Shown here: in pieces, positions 18,413 to 27,326 of the stretch
Numbering within the stretch: position 1 is the first letter of the stretch
How the letters are laid out: every line of letters starts with the position of its first letter
Origin: Streptomyces sp. NBC_01481
Lineage (GTDB): Bacteria > Actinomycetota > Actinomycetes > Streptomycetales > Streptomycetaceae
Assembly: GCF_026339995.1 (NCBI RefSeq)
Contig: NZ_JAPEPT010000001.1
Span: forward strand, 1,500,501 to 1,564,500
Length of the DNA: 64,000 bases
Direction of reading: 5' to 3'
Notes under the pieces: model-generated
Databases searched by the model: none
What the model saw: only the letters and a program-made list of their open reading frames with translations
Told to the model about the DNA's origin: nothing
Program-made: the position numbers and the translations under genes

Positions 18413-19615
18413 GTGGCAGCACCGCAGAACTACCTCGCAGTCATCAAGGTCATCGGTGTCGGCGGCGGTGGTGTCAATGCCATCAACCGAATGATCGAGG
18501 TCGGTCTCAAGGGCGTCGAGTTCATCGCGATCAACACTGATGCGCAAGCCCTGTTGATGAGCGACGCCGACGTCAAGCTCGACGTCGGTCGTGAACTCAC
18601 CCGCGGCCTGGGGGCCGGAGCCAATCCCGCAGTCGGTCGCAAGGCGGCAGAGGACCACCGTGAGGAGATCGAGGAGGTCCTCAAGGGGGCCGACATGGTC
18701 TTCGTCACCGCAGGCGAAGGCGGCGGTACCGGCACCGGTGGCGCACCCGTCGTCGCCAATATCGCGCGTACGCTCGGCGCCCTGACGATCGGCGTGGTCA
18801 CCCGCCCGTTCACTTTCGAGGGCCGCCGCCGCGCGAACCAGGCGGAGGACGGCATCGCCGAACTCCGCGAGGAGGTCGACACCCTCATCGTGATCCCGAA
18901 CGACCGGCTGCTGTCCATCTCGGACCGCCAGGTGAGCGTTCTGGACGCGTTCAAGTCCGCGGACCAGGTGCTGCTGTCGGGTGTCCAGGGCATCACCGAC
19001 CTCATCACCACGCCCGGTCTGATCAACCTCGACTTCGCCGACGTCAAGTCCGTGATGTCCGAGGCGGGCTCGGCGCTCATGGGCATCGGCTCGGCCCGCG
19101 GCGACGACCGCGCGGTGGCCGCCGCCGAGATGGCGATCTCCTCGCCGCTGCTCGAGGCCTCCATCGACGGCGCCCGCGGGGTGCTGCTCTCCATCTCCGG
19201 TGGCTCGGACCTCGGGCTCTTCGAGATCAACGAGGCGGCCCAGCTGGTCAGCGAGGCGGCCCACCCCGAGGCCAACATCATCTTCGGCGCGGTCATCGAC
19301 GACGCGCTGGGCGACGAGGTACGGGTCACGGTCATCGCGGCCGGCTTCGACGGCGGACAGCCGCCGACCCGCCGCGAAAACGTCCTCGGGTCCGCCGCGA
19401 ACAAGCGGGACGAGCCGCCGGCCACCCCGTCGCGCGGCACGGAGACCTCGCGGGCGTCCGGTCTCGGCACGCTGCCGGCCCGCGAGGAGCCGGTTCCGGC
19501 CGAGCCCGCTCCGGTCGCCGGTGATCTGAACTCCGGGCCCGCGCAGGTCCCGCCGGCCCGTCCGTACCAGGACAGCCAGGCCGAAGAGCTGGACGTACCG
19601 GACTTCTTGAAGTGA
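18413..19615 (+). CDS. ftsZ: Cell division GTPase FtsZ
   Basis: A 400-residue tubulin-like GTPase that assembles the Z-ring; in Streptomyces it builds sporulation septum ladders. GTP-binding features are [34 protein letters not shown] and, at the T7 loop, [12 protein letters not shown] variable linker of about 60 residues precedes the conserved C-terminal peptide ([10 protein letters not shown]) that binds SepF and other partners. The GTG at 18413 was chosen because GAGAGG precedes it and the family begins [13 protein letters not shown]. The stop overlaps the next gene. Confidence 0.97.
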   Translation: MAAPQNYLAVIKVIGVGGGGVNAINRMIEVGLKGVEFIAINTDAQALLMSDADVKLDVGRELTRGLGAGANPAVGRKAAEDHREEIEEVLKGADMVFVTAGEGGGTGTGGAPVVANIARTLGALTIGVVTRPFTFEGRRRANQAEDGIAELREEVDTLIVIPNDRLLSISDRQVSVLDAFKSADQVLLSGVQGITDLITTPGLINLDFADVKSVMSEAGSALMGIGSARGDDRAVAAAEMAISSPLLEASIDGARGVLLSISGGSDLGLFEINEAAQLVSEAAHPEANIIFGAVIDDALGDEVRVTVIAAGFDGGQPPTRRENVLGSAANKRDEPPATPSRGTETSRASGLGTLPAREEPVPAEPAPVAGDLNSGPAQVPPARPYQDSQAEELDVPDFLK

Positions 19616-20349
19616 TAGACCAGCACGGCATCGTGAGCGGCGCGCACTTCGCCTTCACCGACAGGTGGGGCGGGGTGAGCGCCGTTCCGTACGAGGAGCT
19701 CAACCTCGGCGGAGCGGTCGGCGACGACCCCGCGGCGGTCCTCGCCAACCGGGCGATCGCCGCGAAGGAACTGGGGCTCGACCCGGACCTGGTCGTCTGG
19801 ATGAACCAGGTTCACGGCAAGGACGTCGCCGAGGTCGACGGGCCGTGGGGCGAGGCTCCCGTTCCCTCGGTGGACGCCGTGGTCACCGCGCGGCGCGGGC
19901 TCGCCCTCGCCGTACTGACGGCGGACTGCACTCCCGTACTGCTCGCCGACCCGGTCGCAGGTGTCGTGGCCGCCGCGCACGCGGGACGCCCCGGGATGAT
20001 CGCGGGAGTCGTGCCCGCGGCCGTCGACGCGATGACGTCGCTCGGCGCGGACCCGGAACGGATCATCGCCCGCACCGGACCGGCCGTCTGCGGTCGCTGC
20101 TACGAAGTTCCCGAGCAGATGCGGGCGGATGTGGCCGCGGTCGAACCGGCCGCCTGGTCCGAGACCAGCTGGGGCACCCCGGCCGTAGACGTCACTGCCG
20201 CAGTCCACGCCCAGCTCGACGCGCTCGGGGTCAGGGACCGGCAGCGGTCGGCGGTGTGCACACTGGAATCGGGCGACCACTTCTCGTACCGCCGCGACCG
20301 CACCACCGGGCGGCTCGCCGGATACGTCTGGCTGGACGGACAGGAATGA
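19612..20349 (+). CDS. pgeF: YlmD / PgeF family (multicopper polyphenol oxidase-like, peptidoglycan editing)
   Basis: A 245-residue protein of the YfiH/YlmD family. Conserved metal/active-site segments are [12 protein letters not shown] (written here as [12 protein letters not shown]), [26 protein letters not shown] and [12 protein letters not shown]. The E. coli relative clears mis-incorporated L-Ser from peptidoglycan precursors; other members show purine nucleosidase or laccase-like activity. The Streptomyces homologue YlmD affects sporulation septum quality. The GTG start overlaps the ftsZ stop, so it is co-translated with ftsZ. Confidence 0.85.
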   Translation: MIDQHGIVSGAHFAFTDRWGGVSAVPYEELNLGGAVGDDPAAVLANRAIAAKELGLDPDLVVWMNQVHGKDVAEVDGPWGEAPVPSVDAVVTARRGLALAVLTADCTPVLLADPVAGVVAAAHAGRPGMIAGVVPAAVDAMTSLGADPERIIARTGPAVCGRCYEVPEQMRADVAAVEPAAWSETSWGTPAVDVTAAVHAQLDALGVRDRQRSAVCTLESGDHFSYRRDRTTGRLAGYVWLDGQE

Positions 20350-21065
20350 CGGACCGAAAGACCGAACTCGCGGGCACTCTCGCGGCCGTGGAGGAACGTA
20401 TCGCCTCGGCCTGCGCGGCCGCCGGCCGCAAGCGGGAGGAGGTGACCCTCATCGTGGTCACCAAGACCTACCCGGCGAGCGATGTGCGGCTGCTCCATGA
20501 GCTGGGTCTGCGGCATGTGGCCGAGAACCGTGACCAGGACGCGGCACCGAAGGCCGCCGCCTGCTCGGATCTTGACCTCAACTGGCACTTCGTCGGGCAG
20601 TTGCAGACCAATAAGGTCCGTTCCGTGGCGAGTTATGCCGATGTCGTGCAGTCTGTCGACCGGCTCAGGCTCGTCACCTCGCTGTCCGCCGCCGCGGTCC
20701 GCGCGGAGCGCGAGCTCGGGTGTCTGATCCAGGTCGCGCTCGATGCCGAGTCGGGCGAGCGCGGGGAGCGGGGAGGCGTGGCGCCGGGCGGCATCGAGGA
20801 GTTGGCGGCCGCCGTGGACGGCGCACCAGGACTGCGGCTGGACGGACTGATGACCGTCGCGCCGCTCACCGGCCCGTACGCGGGACGGCAACAGGCGGCG
20901 TTCGAGCGGCTGATGGAATTCTCATCCAGCCTGCGCGCCGGGCATCCGGCTGCGAACATGGTGTCAGCAGGGATGAGTACGGACCTCGAACAAGCAGTGG
21001 CGGCCGGAGCGACACATGTGCGCGTCGGCACTGCGGTACTCGGAGTCCGACCCCGGCTCGGGTAA
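20346..21065 (+). CDS. ylmE: PLP-binding protein YggS/YlmE
   Basis: A 239-residue single-domain PLP protein (PLPBP family) that helps control vitamin B6 and amino-acid balance. The PLP lysine is in [13 protein letters not shown], followed by [11 protein letters not shown] and the C-terminal [20 protein letters not shown]. The ATG overlaps the pgeF stop. ylmD and ylmE sit between ftsZ and sepF in many Gram-positives; in Streptomyces loss of ylmE is reported to disturb sporulation septa. A 125-bp gap follows, suggesting a new promoter for sepF. Confidence 0.9.
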   Translation: MTDRKTELAGTLAAVEERIASACAAAGRKREEVTLIVVTKTYPASDVRLLHELGLRHVAENRDQDAAPKAAACSDLDLNWHFVGQLQTNKVRSVASYADVVQSVDRLRLVTSLSAAAVRAERELGCLIQVALDAESGERGERGGVAPGGIEELAAAVDGAPGLRLDGLMTVAPLTGPYAGRQQAAFERLMEFSSSLRAGHPAANMVSAGMSTDLEQAVAAGATHVRVGTAVLGVRPRLG

Positions 21066-21131
21066 CGTCGCGAAGCAAGTCGGACCACAGCAGAAAATAT
21101 GGTCATTCCCGCCACAATACGGGCAGACCGA

Positions 21132-21168
21132 GTGGATCGCTGGCACTTGGTGACGAATGCCGATCCAC
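21132..21168. promoter_or_regulatory. Inverted repeat upstream of sepF
   Basis: GTGGATCG (21132-21139) and CGATCCAC (21161-21168) form a perfect 8-bp inverted repeat with a 21-base spacer, 23 bp before the sepF start. The arms lie where a repressor, or an RNA fold near the ribosome site (GGAGG at about 21178), could act. Confidence 0.35.
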
Positions 21169-21190
21169 CACAGAGCGGAGGACTCAGAGA

Positions 21191-21796
21191 ATGGCCGGCG
21201 CGATGCGCAAGATGGCGGTCTACCTCGGCCTCGTGGAGGACGATGGGTACGACGGCCGGGGTTTCGATCCCGATGACGACTTCGAACCCGAGCCGGAGCC
21301 CGAGCGGGACCACCGGCGCCACCAGCCCCCGCACCAGGTCGAGAGGGATGAACCGGTGCGGGTGGTCCAGCCGCCCGCGCAGCGCGATCCGGTTCCGCTT
21401 CCCGCTGAAAGTGGACGTCCGGCGCGAATTGCCCCCGTGGCATCCATCACACCTGAACGACCGAGCCTGGAGAAGAACGCACCGGTGATCATGCCCAAGG
21501 TCGTGTCCGAGCGGGAGCCCTACCGCATCACCACGCTGCACCCGCGGACCTACAACGAGGCCCGTACCATCGGGGAACACTTCCGCGAGGGCACCCCGGT
21601 GATCATGAACCTCACGGAGATGGACGACACCGACGCAAAGCGACTTGTCGACTTTGCCGCGGGACTCGTCTTCGGTCTGCATGGCAGCATTGAGCGGGTT
21701 ACGCAGAAGGTGTTCCTGTTGTCTCCTGCTAACGTCGATGTCACGGCGGAGGACAAGGCCCGCATTGCTGAGGGCGGGTTCTTCAACCAGAGCTAG
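21191..21796 (+). CDS. sepF: Cell division protein SepF
   Basis: A 201-residue Z-ring anchor. The N-terminal [14 protein letters not shown] is an amphipathic membrane-targeting helix; an acidic, Pro/Arg-rich linker of about 90 residues follows; the C-terminal DUF552 domain contains [39 protein letters not shown] and [11 protein letters not shown]. SepF binds the FtsZ C-terminal peptide and bundles filaments. The ATG at 21191 has GGAGG eight bases upstream. The next ATG (four codons in) would retain the helix. Confidence 0.94.
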   Translation: MAGAMRKMAVYLGLVEDDGYDGRGFDPDDDFEPEPEPERDHRRHQPPHQVERDEPVRVVQPPAQRDPVPLPAESGRPARIAPVASITPERPSLEKNAPVIMPKVVSEREPYRITTLHPRTYNEARTIGEHFREGTPVIMNLTEMDDTDAKRLVDFAAGLVFGLHGSIERVTQKVFLLSPANVDVTAEDKARIAEGGFFNQS

Positions 21797-21818
21797 GAAC
21801 CGACACCGGGAACGACCC

Positions 21819-21834
21819 GGCCGCGAGGCCGGTA
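21819..21834 (+). terminator. Short hairpin between sepF and ylmG
   Basis: CCGGCC-GCGA-GGCCGG, 22 bases after the sepF stop. It has no T-tract and a short stem, so it is more likely an RNA-stability element or partial terminator than a full stop. Confidence 0.3.
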
Positions 21835-21867
21835 GACACGAGAGCCAGGGGAGAGGGAAGCGCGGAG

Positions 21868-22158
21868 ATGAGCGTCGCACTGGATGTGGTCTACATCGCG
21901 CTGGTGTGCTTTCTCGTCGTGCTGATCTTCCGGCTGGTCATGGACTACGTCTTCCAGTTCGCGCGCTCATGGGCACCCGGGAAGGCGATGGTGGTCGTTC
22001 TGGAGGCCACCTACACTGTCACCGATCCACCGCTCAAGCTTCTGCGGCGGTTCATTCCGCCGCTGCGTCTCGGGGGCGTGGCACTCGACCTGTCCTTCTT
22101 CGTTCTGATGATCATCGTCTACATTCTGATCTCCGTCGTGAACGGCGTGGGGAACTGA
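21868..22158 (+). CDS. sepG: YggT/YlmG family membrane protein (SepG)
   Basis: A 96-residue protein with two hydrophobic segments (residues 5-26 and about 69-90) separated by TDPPLKLLRRFIPPLRLGG, the YggT signature. The S. coelicolor homologue, at the same position between sepF and divIVA, is SepG, which helps place FtsZ at sporulation sites and affects nucleoid compaction. The ATG follows a purine-rich stretch ending GCGGAG. Confidence 0.85.
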   Translation: MSVALDVVYIALVCFLVVLIFRLVMDYVFQFARSWAPGKAMVVVLEATYTVTDPPLKLLRRFIPPLRLGGVALDLSFFVLMIIVYILISVVNGVGN

Positions 22159-22212
22159 TGTGAGCGATACGGTCTTGCCGACTGCCGACGACTACGTAGA
22201 GGTGAAGTAGAG

Positions 22213-23289
22213 ATGCCGCTGACTCCCGAGGACGTGCGGAACAAGCAGTTCACGACTGTCCGCCTCCGAGAAGGCTACGACGAGGACGAGGTCGATGCCT
22301 TCCTCGACGAGGTCGAGTCCGAGCTGACCCGCCTGCTCCGCGAGAACGAGGACCTGCGCGCCAAGCTGGCCGCGGCGACTCGTGCGGCCGCGCAGAACCA
22401 GCAGCAGGGCATGCGCAAACCGCCGGAGCCGCAGGACGGCCGCGGTCCGGGCGCACCTGTGCCCGCCGCCATATCCGGACCGCCCATGCAGCAGCAACCC
22501 CCGCAGATGGGTCCGCCCCAGCTGCCCGGTGGTGCTCCGCAGCTGCCCCCGGGCCCCGGTGGTCATGGTCCGCAGGGCCCGCACGGGCCCGGCCCGATGC
22601 AGGGCGGTCCCATGGGTGGCCCGATGGGCAACCCCATGGGCGGACACGCTCCGCAGATGCCGCAGCAGGGACCCGGCGGCGACAGTGCCGCGCGCGTGCT
22701 CTCACTGGCCCAGCAGACCGCCGACCAGGCGATCGCCGAGGCCCGTTCCGAGGCCAACAAGATCGTCGGCGAGGCCCGTAGCCGCGCCGAGGGTCTGGAG
22801 CGCGACGCCCGCGCCAAGGCGGACGCGCTGGAGCGGGACGCCCAGGAGAAGCACCGCGTCGCGATGGGCTCCCTGGAGTCCGCGCGGGCCACGCTGGAGC
22901 GCAAGGTCGAGGACCTGCGGGGCTTCGAGCGCGAGTACCGCACGCGGCTGAAGTCCTACCTGGAGTCGCAGCTGCGTCAGCTGGAGACCCAGGCCGACGA
23001 CTCGCTGGCCCCGCCGCGGGCGCCCGCGGCCGCTTCGCTGCCGCCGTCGCCCTCGATGGCTCCGGCCGGTGCGGGTGCGATGGGTCACACCATGGGCGGC
23101 AACCCGTCGATGGGCCAGTCCATGGGCGGCAACCAGTCCATGGGTGGTGGACCGTCGTACGGCGGCCAGCAGCAGATGTCCCCGGCGATGACTCAGCCGA
23201 TGGCACCGGTGAGGCCGCAGGCGCCGCAGCCGATGCAGCAGGCGCCGTCGCCGATGCGTGGGTTTCTGATCGACGAGGACGACAACTGA
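22213..23289 (+). CDS. divIVA: Polar growth protein DivIVA
   Basis: A 358-residue coiled-coil protein that marks hyphal tips and drives apical growth; essential in Streptomyces. The N-terminal membrane-binding domain starts MPLTPEDVRNKQFTTVRLRE and contains DEDEVDAFLDEVESEL. A Pro/Gln/Gly/Met-rich linker covers about residues 60-150. A long coiled coil follows (ARVLSLAQQTADQAIAEARS onward, about 155-260), then a low-complexity tail with repeated MGGN/SMGG units and the ending RGFLIDEDDN. The linker length is typical for streptomycetes. A strong terminator follows. Confidence 0.95.
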   Translation: MPLTPEDVRNKQFTTVRLREGYDEDEVDAFLDEVESELTRLLRENEDLRAKLAAATRAAAQNQQQGMRKPPEPQDGRGPGAPVPAAISGPPMQQQPPQMGPPQLPGGAPQLPPGPGGHGPQGPHGPGPMQGGPMGGPMGNPMGGHAPQMPQQGPGGDSAARVLSLAQQTADQAIAEARSEANKIVGEARSRAEGLERDARAKADALERDAQEKHRVAMGSLESARATLERKVEDLRGFEREYRTRLKSYLESQLRQLETQADDSLAPPRAPAAASLPPSPSMAPAGAGAMGHTMGGNPSMGQSMGGNQSMGGGPSYGGQQQMSPAMTQPMAPVRPQAPQPMQQAPSPMRGFLIDEDDN

Positions 23290-23330
23290 CGGCGGGTCGC
23301 GCGAATCGCGCGTAGCCGTCGGCAGGCTGA

Positions 23331-23370
23331 GGGCCGGGCCCGGGACATCTGTCCCGGGCCCGGCCCTTTT
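23331..23370 (+). terminator. Strong intrinsic terminator after divIVA
   Basis: A perfect 16-bp GC stem (23331-23346 with 23351-23366) closed by the loop ATCT and followed by TTTT, 41 bases after the divIVA stop. This is the best canonical terminator in the window and probably ends the dcw/divIVA transcript. Confidence 0.9.
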
Positions 23371-23415
23371 GTGCGGGGGGGGGATGGGGGGCAGTGCGCC
23401 TGCGGCGGGCCTGAT

Positions 23416-23568
23416 CCCCACCCCGCCCCTTCCCGAACTGGGGCTCCGCCACAGACCCCTTGCGGGGGCTCCGCCCCCGAACCCCCGCGCCTCAAACGCC
23501 GGCGGGGCTGAATTTCGCGTCCGGGGGTCTGGGGGCTTGCCCCCAGTTCGGGAAGGGGCGTGGTGGGG
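23416..23568. repeat. Long palindromic intergenic repeat, copy A
   Basis: About 150 bp between convergent divIVA and ileS. The left arm (23416-23443, CCCCACCCCGCCCCTTCCCG then AACTGGGG) is the near-perfect inverse of the right arm (about 23541-23568). Internal hairpins include GCGGGGGCTCCGCCCCCG and CTGGGGGCTTGCCCCCAG. The core CTCAAACGCCGG...GGGCTGAA recurs in copies B, C and D. It may act as a bidirectional terminator or RNA stabiliser. It has no ORF and no transposase. Confidence 0.75.
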
Positions 23569-23616
23569 AACAGCAAAAGAGGCCCGAGCCGAAGCCCGGG
23601 CCCCTCGCTGGGGCGG

Positions 23617-26600
23617 CTACGCCTTGCGGAGGCGGAACGTCAGGGACAGGGCCTCGTCCGTGAACGGGGTGCCGAATGTGGCGTCCGCCGGGGTCGTCGT
23701 GAACGTCGTCGCCAGGACCTCGTCCGCGATCAGGCCCGCGTGCTCCGTCAGGGCCTCCGTCATGGACGGGTCCGTCGACGACCAGCTCACCGCGATACGG
23801 TCAGCGACGTCCAGGCCGCTGTTCTTGCGGGCCTCCTGGATCAGCCGGATCGCGTCACGCGCCAGGCCCGCGAGCCGCAGCTCCGGAGTGATCTCCAGGT
23901 CCAGCGCGACCGTCGCGCCCGAGTCGGACGCCACCGACCAGCCCTCGCGCGGGGTCTCCGTGATGATGACCTCCTCCGGGGAGAGGGTCACCTCCTCGCC
24001 GTTCACGGAGACGCTCGCGGTGCCCGAGCGCAGCGCCAGGGACAGGGCCGCCGCATCGGCCGCGGCCACCGCCTTGGCCACGTCCTGGACGCCCTTGCCG
24101 AACCGCTTGCCCAGTGCCCGGAAGTTCGCCTTGGCCGTCGTGTCGACCAGCGAGCCGCCGACCTCGGAGAGCGAGGCCAGGGAGGAGACGTTGAGCTCCT
24201 CGGTGATCTGGGCGTGGAGTTCGGGGGAGAGGGACTCGAAGCCCGCCGCGGCGACCAGCGCCCGCGAGAGCGGCTGGCGCGTCTTGACCCCGGACTCCGC
24301 GCGGGTGGCGCGGCCCAGCTCCACCAGGCGGCGTACGAGCGCCATCTGGGAGGACAGAGCGGGGTCGATGGCGTCCAGATCGGCTGCCGGCCAGGTCGAC
24401 AGATGGACCGACTCGGGGGCGTCCGGCGTCACCGGGACGACCAGGTCCTGCCAGACCCGCTCCGTGATGAAGGGGGTCAGCGGGGCCATCAGCCGGGTCA
24501 CCGTCTCGACGACGTCGTGCAGCGTACGCAGCGCGGCCGGGTCGCCCTGCCAGAAGCGGCGGCGCGAGCGGCGCACGTACCAGTTGGACAAGTCGTCGAC
24601 GAACGAGGACAGAAGCTTTCCGGCGCGCTGGGTGTCGTACGCCTCCAGGGCCGAAGTGACCTGGTCCACCAGCGCGTTGAGCTCGCTCAGCAGCCAGCGG
24701 TCCAGCACCGTGCGCTCGGCCGGGGCCGGATCGGCCGCGGACGGCGCCCAGTTGGACGTGCGCGCGTACAGGGCCTGGAAGGCCACCGTGTTCCAGTACG
24801 TGAGGAGCGTCTTGCGCACGACCTCCTGGATCGTGCCGTGGCCCACACGCCGCGCCGCCCATGGCGAGCCGCCGGCCGCCATGAACCAGCGCACCGCGTC
24901 CGCGCCGTGCTGGTCCATCAGCGGGATCGGCTGGAGGATGTTCCCCAGGTGCTTGGACATCTTGCGGCCGTCCTCGGCGAGGATGTGGCCGAGGCAGACC
25001 ACGTTCTCGTACGACGACTTGTCGAAGACGAGCGTGCCGACGGCCATCAGCGTGTAGAACCATCCACGCGTCTGGTCGATGGCCTCCGAGATGAACTGCG
25101 CCGGGTAGCGCTTCTCGAAGAGCTCCTTGTTCTTGTACGGGTAGCCCCACTGCGCGAATGGCATCGAACCCGAGTCGTACCAGGCGTCGATGACCTCGGG
25201 GACGCGCGTCGCCGTCTTCCGGCAGGTCGGGCAGGCGAAGGTCACCTCGTCGATGAACGGCCGGTGCGGGTCCAGCGCCGACTGGTCCGTGCCCGTCAGC
25301 TCGCCGAGCTCGGCGCGTGAGCCGACGCAGGTGAGGTGGTTGTCCTCGCAGCGCCAGATCGGCAGCGGCGTGCCCCAGTAGCGGTTACGGGACAGGGCCC
25401 AGTCGATGTTGTTGTTCAGCCAGTCGCCGTACCGGCCCTGCTTGACCGAGTCCGGGATCCAGTTGGTGTTCTCGTTCTCCTCGAGGAGACGGTCCTTGAT
25501 GGCGGTGGTGCGGATGTACCAGGACGGCTGCGCGTAGTAGAGCAGCGCGGTGTGGCAGCGCCAGCAGTGCGGGTAGCTGTGCTCGTACGGGACGTGCCTG
25601 AAGAGCAGGCCGCGGGACTCAAGATCGGGCACGAGCGTCTCGTCGGCCTTCTTGAAGAAGACGCCGCCGACCAGCGGCACGTCCTCCTCGAAGGTGCCGT
25701 CGGGGCGGACCGGGTTCACGACCGGCAGGCCGTACGCGCGGCAGACCTTGAGGTCGTCCTCACCGAAGGCGGGGGACTGGTGGACCAGACCCGTACCGTC
25801 CTCGGTCGTCACGTACTCGGCGTTGACGACGTAGTGGGCCGGGGCGGGGAACTCCACGAGCTCGAAGGGGCGCTGATACGTCCAGCGCTCCATCTCCGCG
25901 CCCGTGAAGGACTGGCCCGTGGCCTCCCAGCCTTCGCCGAGCGCCTTCTCCAGCAGCGGCTCGGCGACGACGAGCTTCTCCTCGCCGTTCGTCGCGACGA
26001 CGTAGGTGACATCGGGGTGCGCGGCGACGGCGGTGTTCGAGACCAGGGTCCAGGGGGTCGTCGTCCAGACCAGCAGCGCGGCCTCGCCCGCGAGCGGGCC
26101 GGAGGTCAGTGGGAAGCGGACGAAGACGGACGGGTCCACGACCGTCTCGTAGCCCTGGGCAAGCTCGTGGTCCGAGAGACCGGTACCGCAGCGCGGGCAC
26201 CAGGGGGCGACGCGGTGGTCCTGGACCAGCAGGCCCTTGTTGAAGATCTCCTTCAGCGACCACCAGACCGACTCGATGTACGAGGGGTCCATGGTGCGGT
26301 ACGCGTCGTCGAGGTCGACCCAGTAGCCCATGCGGTCGGTCAGCTCGGCGAACGCGTCCGTGTGCCGGGTCACCGACTCGCGGCACTTCGCGTTGAATTC
26401 CGCGATGCCGTATGCCTCGATGTCCTTCTTGCCGGAGAAGCCGAGCTCCTTCTCGACGGCGAGCTCGACCGGCAGGCCGTGGCAGTCCCAGCCGGCCTTG
26501 CGGGCGACGTGGTAGCCGCGCATCGTGCGGAAGCGCGGGAAGACGTCCTTGAAGACGCGGGCCTCGATGTGGTGGGCGCCCGGCATGCCGTTGGCGGTGG

Positions 26601-26754
26601 GCGGGCCCTCGTAGAAGACCCACTCGGGGCGGCCCTCGGACTGCTCGAGGCTCTTCTGGAAGACCTTGGCCTCGCGCCAGAAGTCGAGCACCGCATGCTC
26701 GAGCGCGGGCAGATCGACCTGGGCGGGTACCTGACGGTACTGCGGTGGTGTCAT
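23617..26754 (-). CDS. ileS: Isoleucyl-tRNA synthetase, type 2, with GXHH signature
   Basis: A 1045-residue class I synthetase that charges tRNA-Ile. Type 2 (eukaryote-like) features are GWDCHGLPVELAVEKELG and the KMSKS motif as KMSKH near residue 597. The HIGH-type motif reads ANGMPGAHHIEARVF; G59-A60-H61-H62 is a GXHH swap of HXGH. The CP1 editing domain (residues about 200-400) and a C-terminal anticodon domain are present. The ATG at 26754 follows GGAGGAGC, which is sequestered in the T-box leader. It ends 48 bp from repeat copy A. Confidence 0.95.
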   Translation of the reverse strand: MTPPQYRQVPAQVDLPALEHAVLDFWREAKVFQKSLEQSEGRPEWVFYEGPPTANGMPGAHHIEARVFKDVFPRFRTMRGYHVARKAGWDCHGLPVELAVEKELGFSGKKDIEAYGIAEFNAKCRESVTRHTDAFAELTDRMGYWVDLDDAYRTMDPSYIESVWWSLKEIFNKGLLVQDHRVAPWCPRCGTGLSDHELAQGYETVVDPSVFVRFPLTSGPLAGEAALLVWTTTPWTLVSNTAVAAHPDVTYVVATNGEEKLVVAEPLLEKALGEGWEATGQSFTGAEMERWTYQRPFELVEFPAPAHYVVNAEYVTTEDGTGLVHQSPAFGEDDLKVCRAYGLPVVNPVRPDGTFEEDVPLVGGVFFKKADETLVPDLESRGLLFRHVPYEHSYPHCWRCHTALLYYAQPSWYIRTTAIKDRLLEENENTNWIPDSVKQGRYGDWLNNNIDWALSRNRYWGTPLPIWRCEDNHLTCVGSRAELGELTGTDQSALDPHRPFIDEVTFACPTCRKTATRVPEVIDAWYDSGSMPFAQWGYPYKNKELFEKRYPAQFISEAIDQTRGWFYTLMAVGTLVFDKSSYENVVCLGHILAEDGRKMSKHLGNILQPIPLMDQHGADAVRWFMAAGGSPWAARRVGHGTIQEVVRKTLLTYWNTVAFQALYARTSNWAPSAADPAPAERTVLDRWLLSELNALVDQVTSALEAYDTQRAGKLLSSFVDDLSNWYVRRSRRRFWQGDPAALRTLHDVVETVTRLMAPLTPFITERVWQDLVVPVTPDAPESVHLSTWPAADLDAIDPALSSQMALVRRLVELGRATRAESGVKTRQPLSRALVAAAGFESLSPELHAQITEELNVSSLASLSEVGGSLVDTTAKANFRALGKRFGKGVQDVAKAVAAADAAALSLALRSGTASVSVNGEEVTLSPEEVIITETPREGWSVASDSGATVALDLEITPELRLAGLARDAIRLIQEARKNSGLDVADRIAVSWSSTDPSMTEALTEHAGLIADEVLATTFTTTPADATFGTPFTDEALSLTFRLRKA

Positions 26755-27036
26755 CGACGAGCTCCTCCAACGGACAAAGTCTGTGCCGTCGGAGGGACGA
26801 GAGCCTGTGCTCCCGCGGTACCACCCTCCTTGGCCCGCCGACGGTGGCCGGTGAGCCCCCTCATTGGGGTCGCGATGCCGGGTCTAGTCACCCCCCGAAC
26901 ACTCCGAGGGCTTTCTTCCGGCGGCTCAGGGGTGATGCTTCACCTCGCGCTCGCCCCCGGGCTCTCACCGTCCCCGGGTCGCTCATGGCTGCGTACGACG
27001 CTACTCGTCCCCATCCACGCCTTTCGCTCCGCCCAG
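26755..27036 (-). promoter_or_regulatory. T-box leader controlling ileS translation
   Basis: On the minus strand the T-box consensus AGGGTGGTACCGCG spans 26827-26814. Two exclusive folds are visible. GGAGGG (26829-26824) can pair with CCCTCC (26796-26791) around the T-box bulge. Alternatively CCTCCGACGG (26795-26786) can pair with CCGTTGGAGG (26773-26764), hiding the ileS ribosome site GGAGG. This is the sequestrator/antisequestrator design of actinobacterial translational T-boxes: uncharged tRNA-Ile frees the ribosome site. A possible ATC specifier is at 26936-26934. Its 5' limit is approximate; 27037-27326 holds no gene, only a weak -10-like TACACT (27042-27037). Confidence 0.88.
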
Positions 27037-27326
27037 TGTACGGGCCCCTGCGTGCGGCGGCCGACCGGTTTTCACGGGGCCGTCCGCCGGGCCGTTCGCG
27101 AGCTGCGCGGTTGACCCGAATGGCCACACGCGGACCCTCGGAGTCCGGCTGCTTTTTCGCGGCGGTTACGGGGCGGGGAGCTGGGCACAACGGATGCAGG
27201 TTCGCCTTGTCACAGGCCGGGGTGGGCCGCAGCGGCGGCGTGGCCCGTTTGCCGCGGGGCCTGGGTCGATTTATCGTCCCAGCACGATTCGCGAGCAAGA
27301 TCACAATATGTGAAGGGGCCGCGGCC

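Noticed and set aside
23040..23280. Repeated ATGGGCGGCAA units in divIVA as a minisatellite element
   Set aside because: They encode the Gly/Met-rich DivIVA tail in frame, a normal variable part of streptomycete DivIVA.
26745..27326. An N-terminal extension of the DksA-like protein into the ileS leader
   Set aside because: It would run through the T-box, lacks conserved sequence, and a good ribosome site precedes the ATG at 27327.
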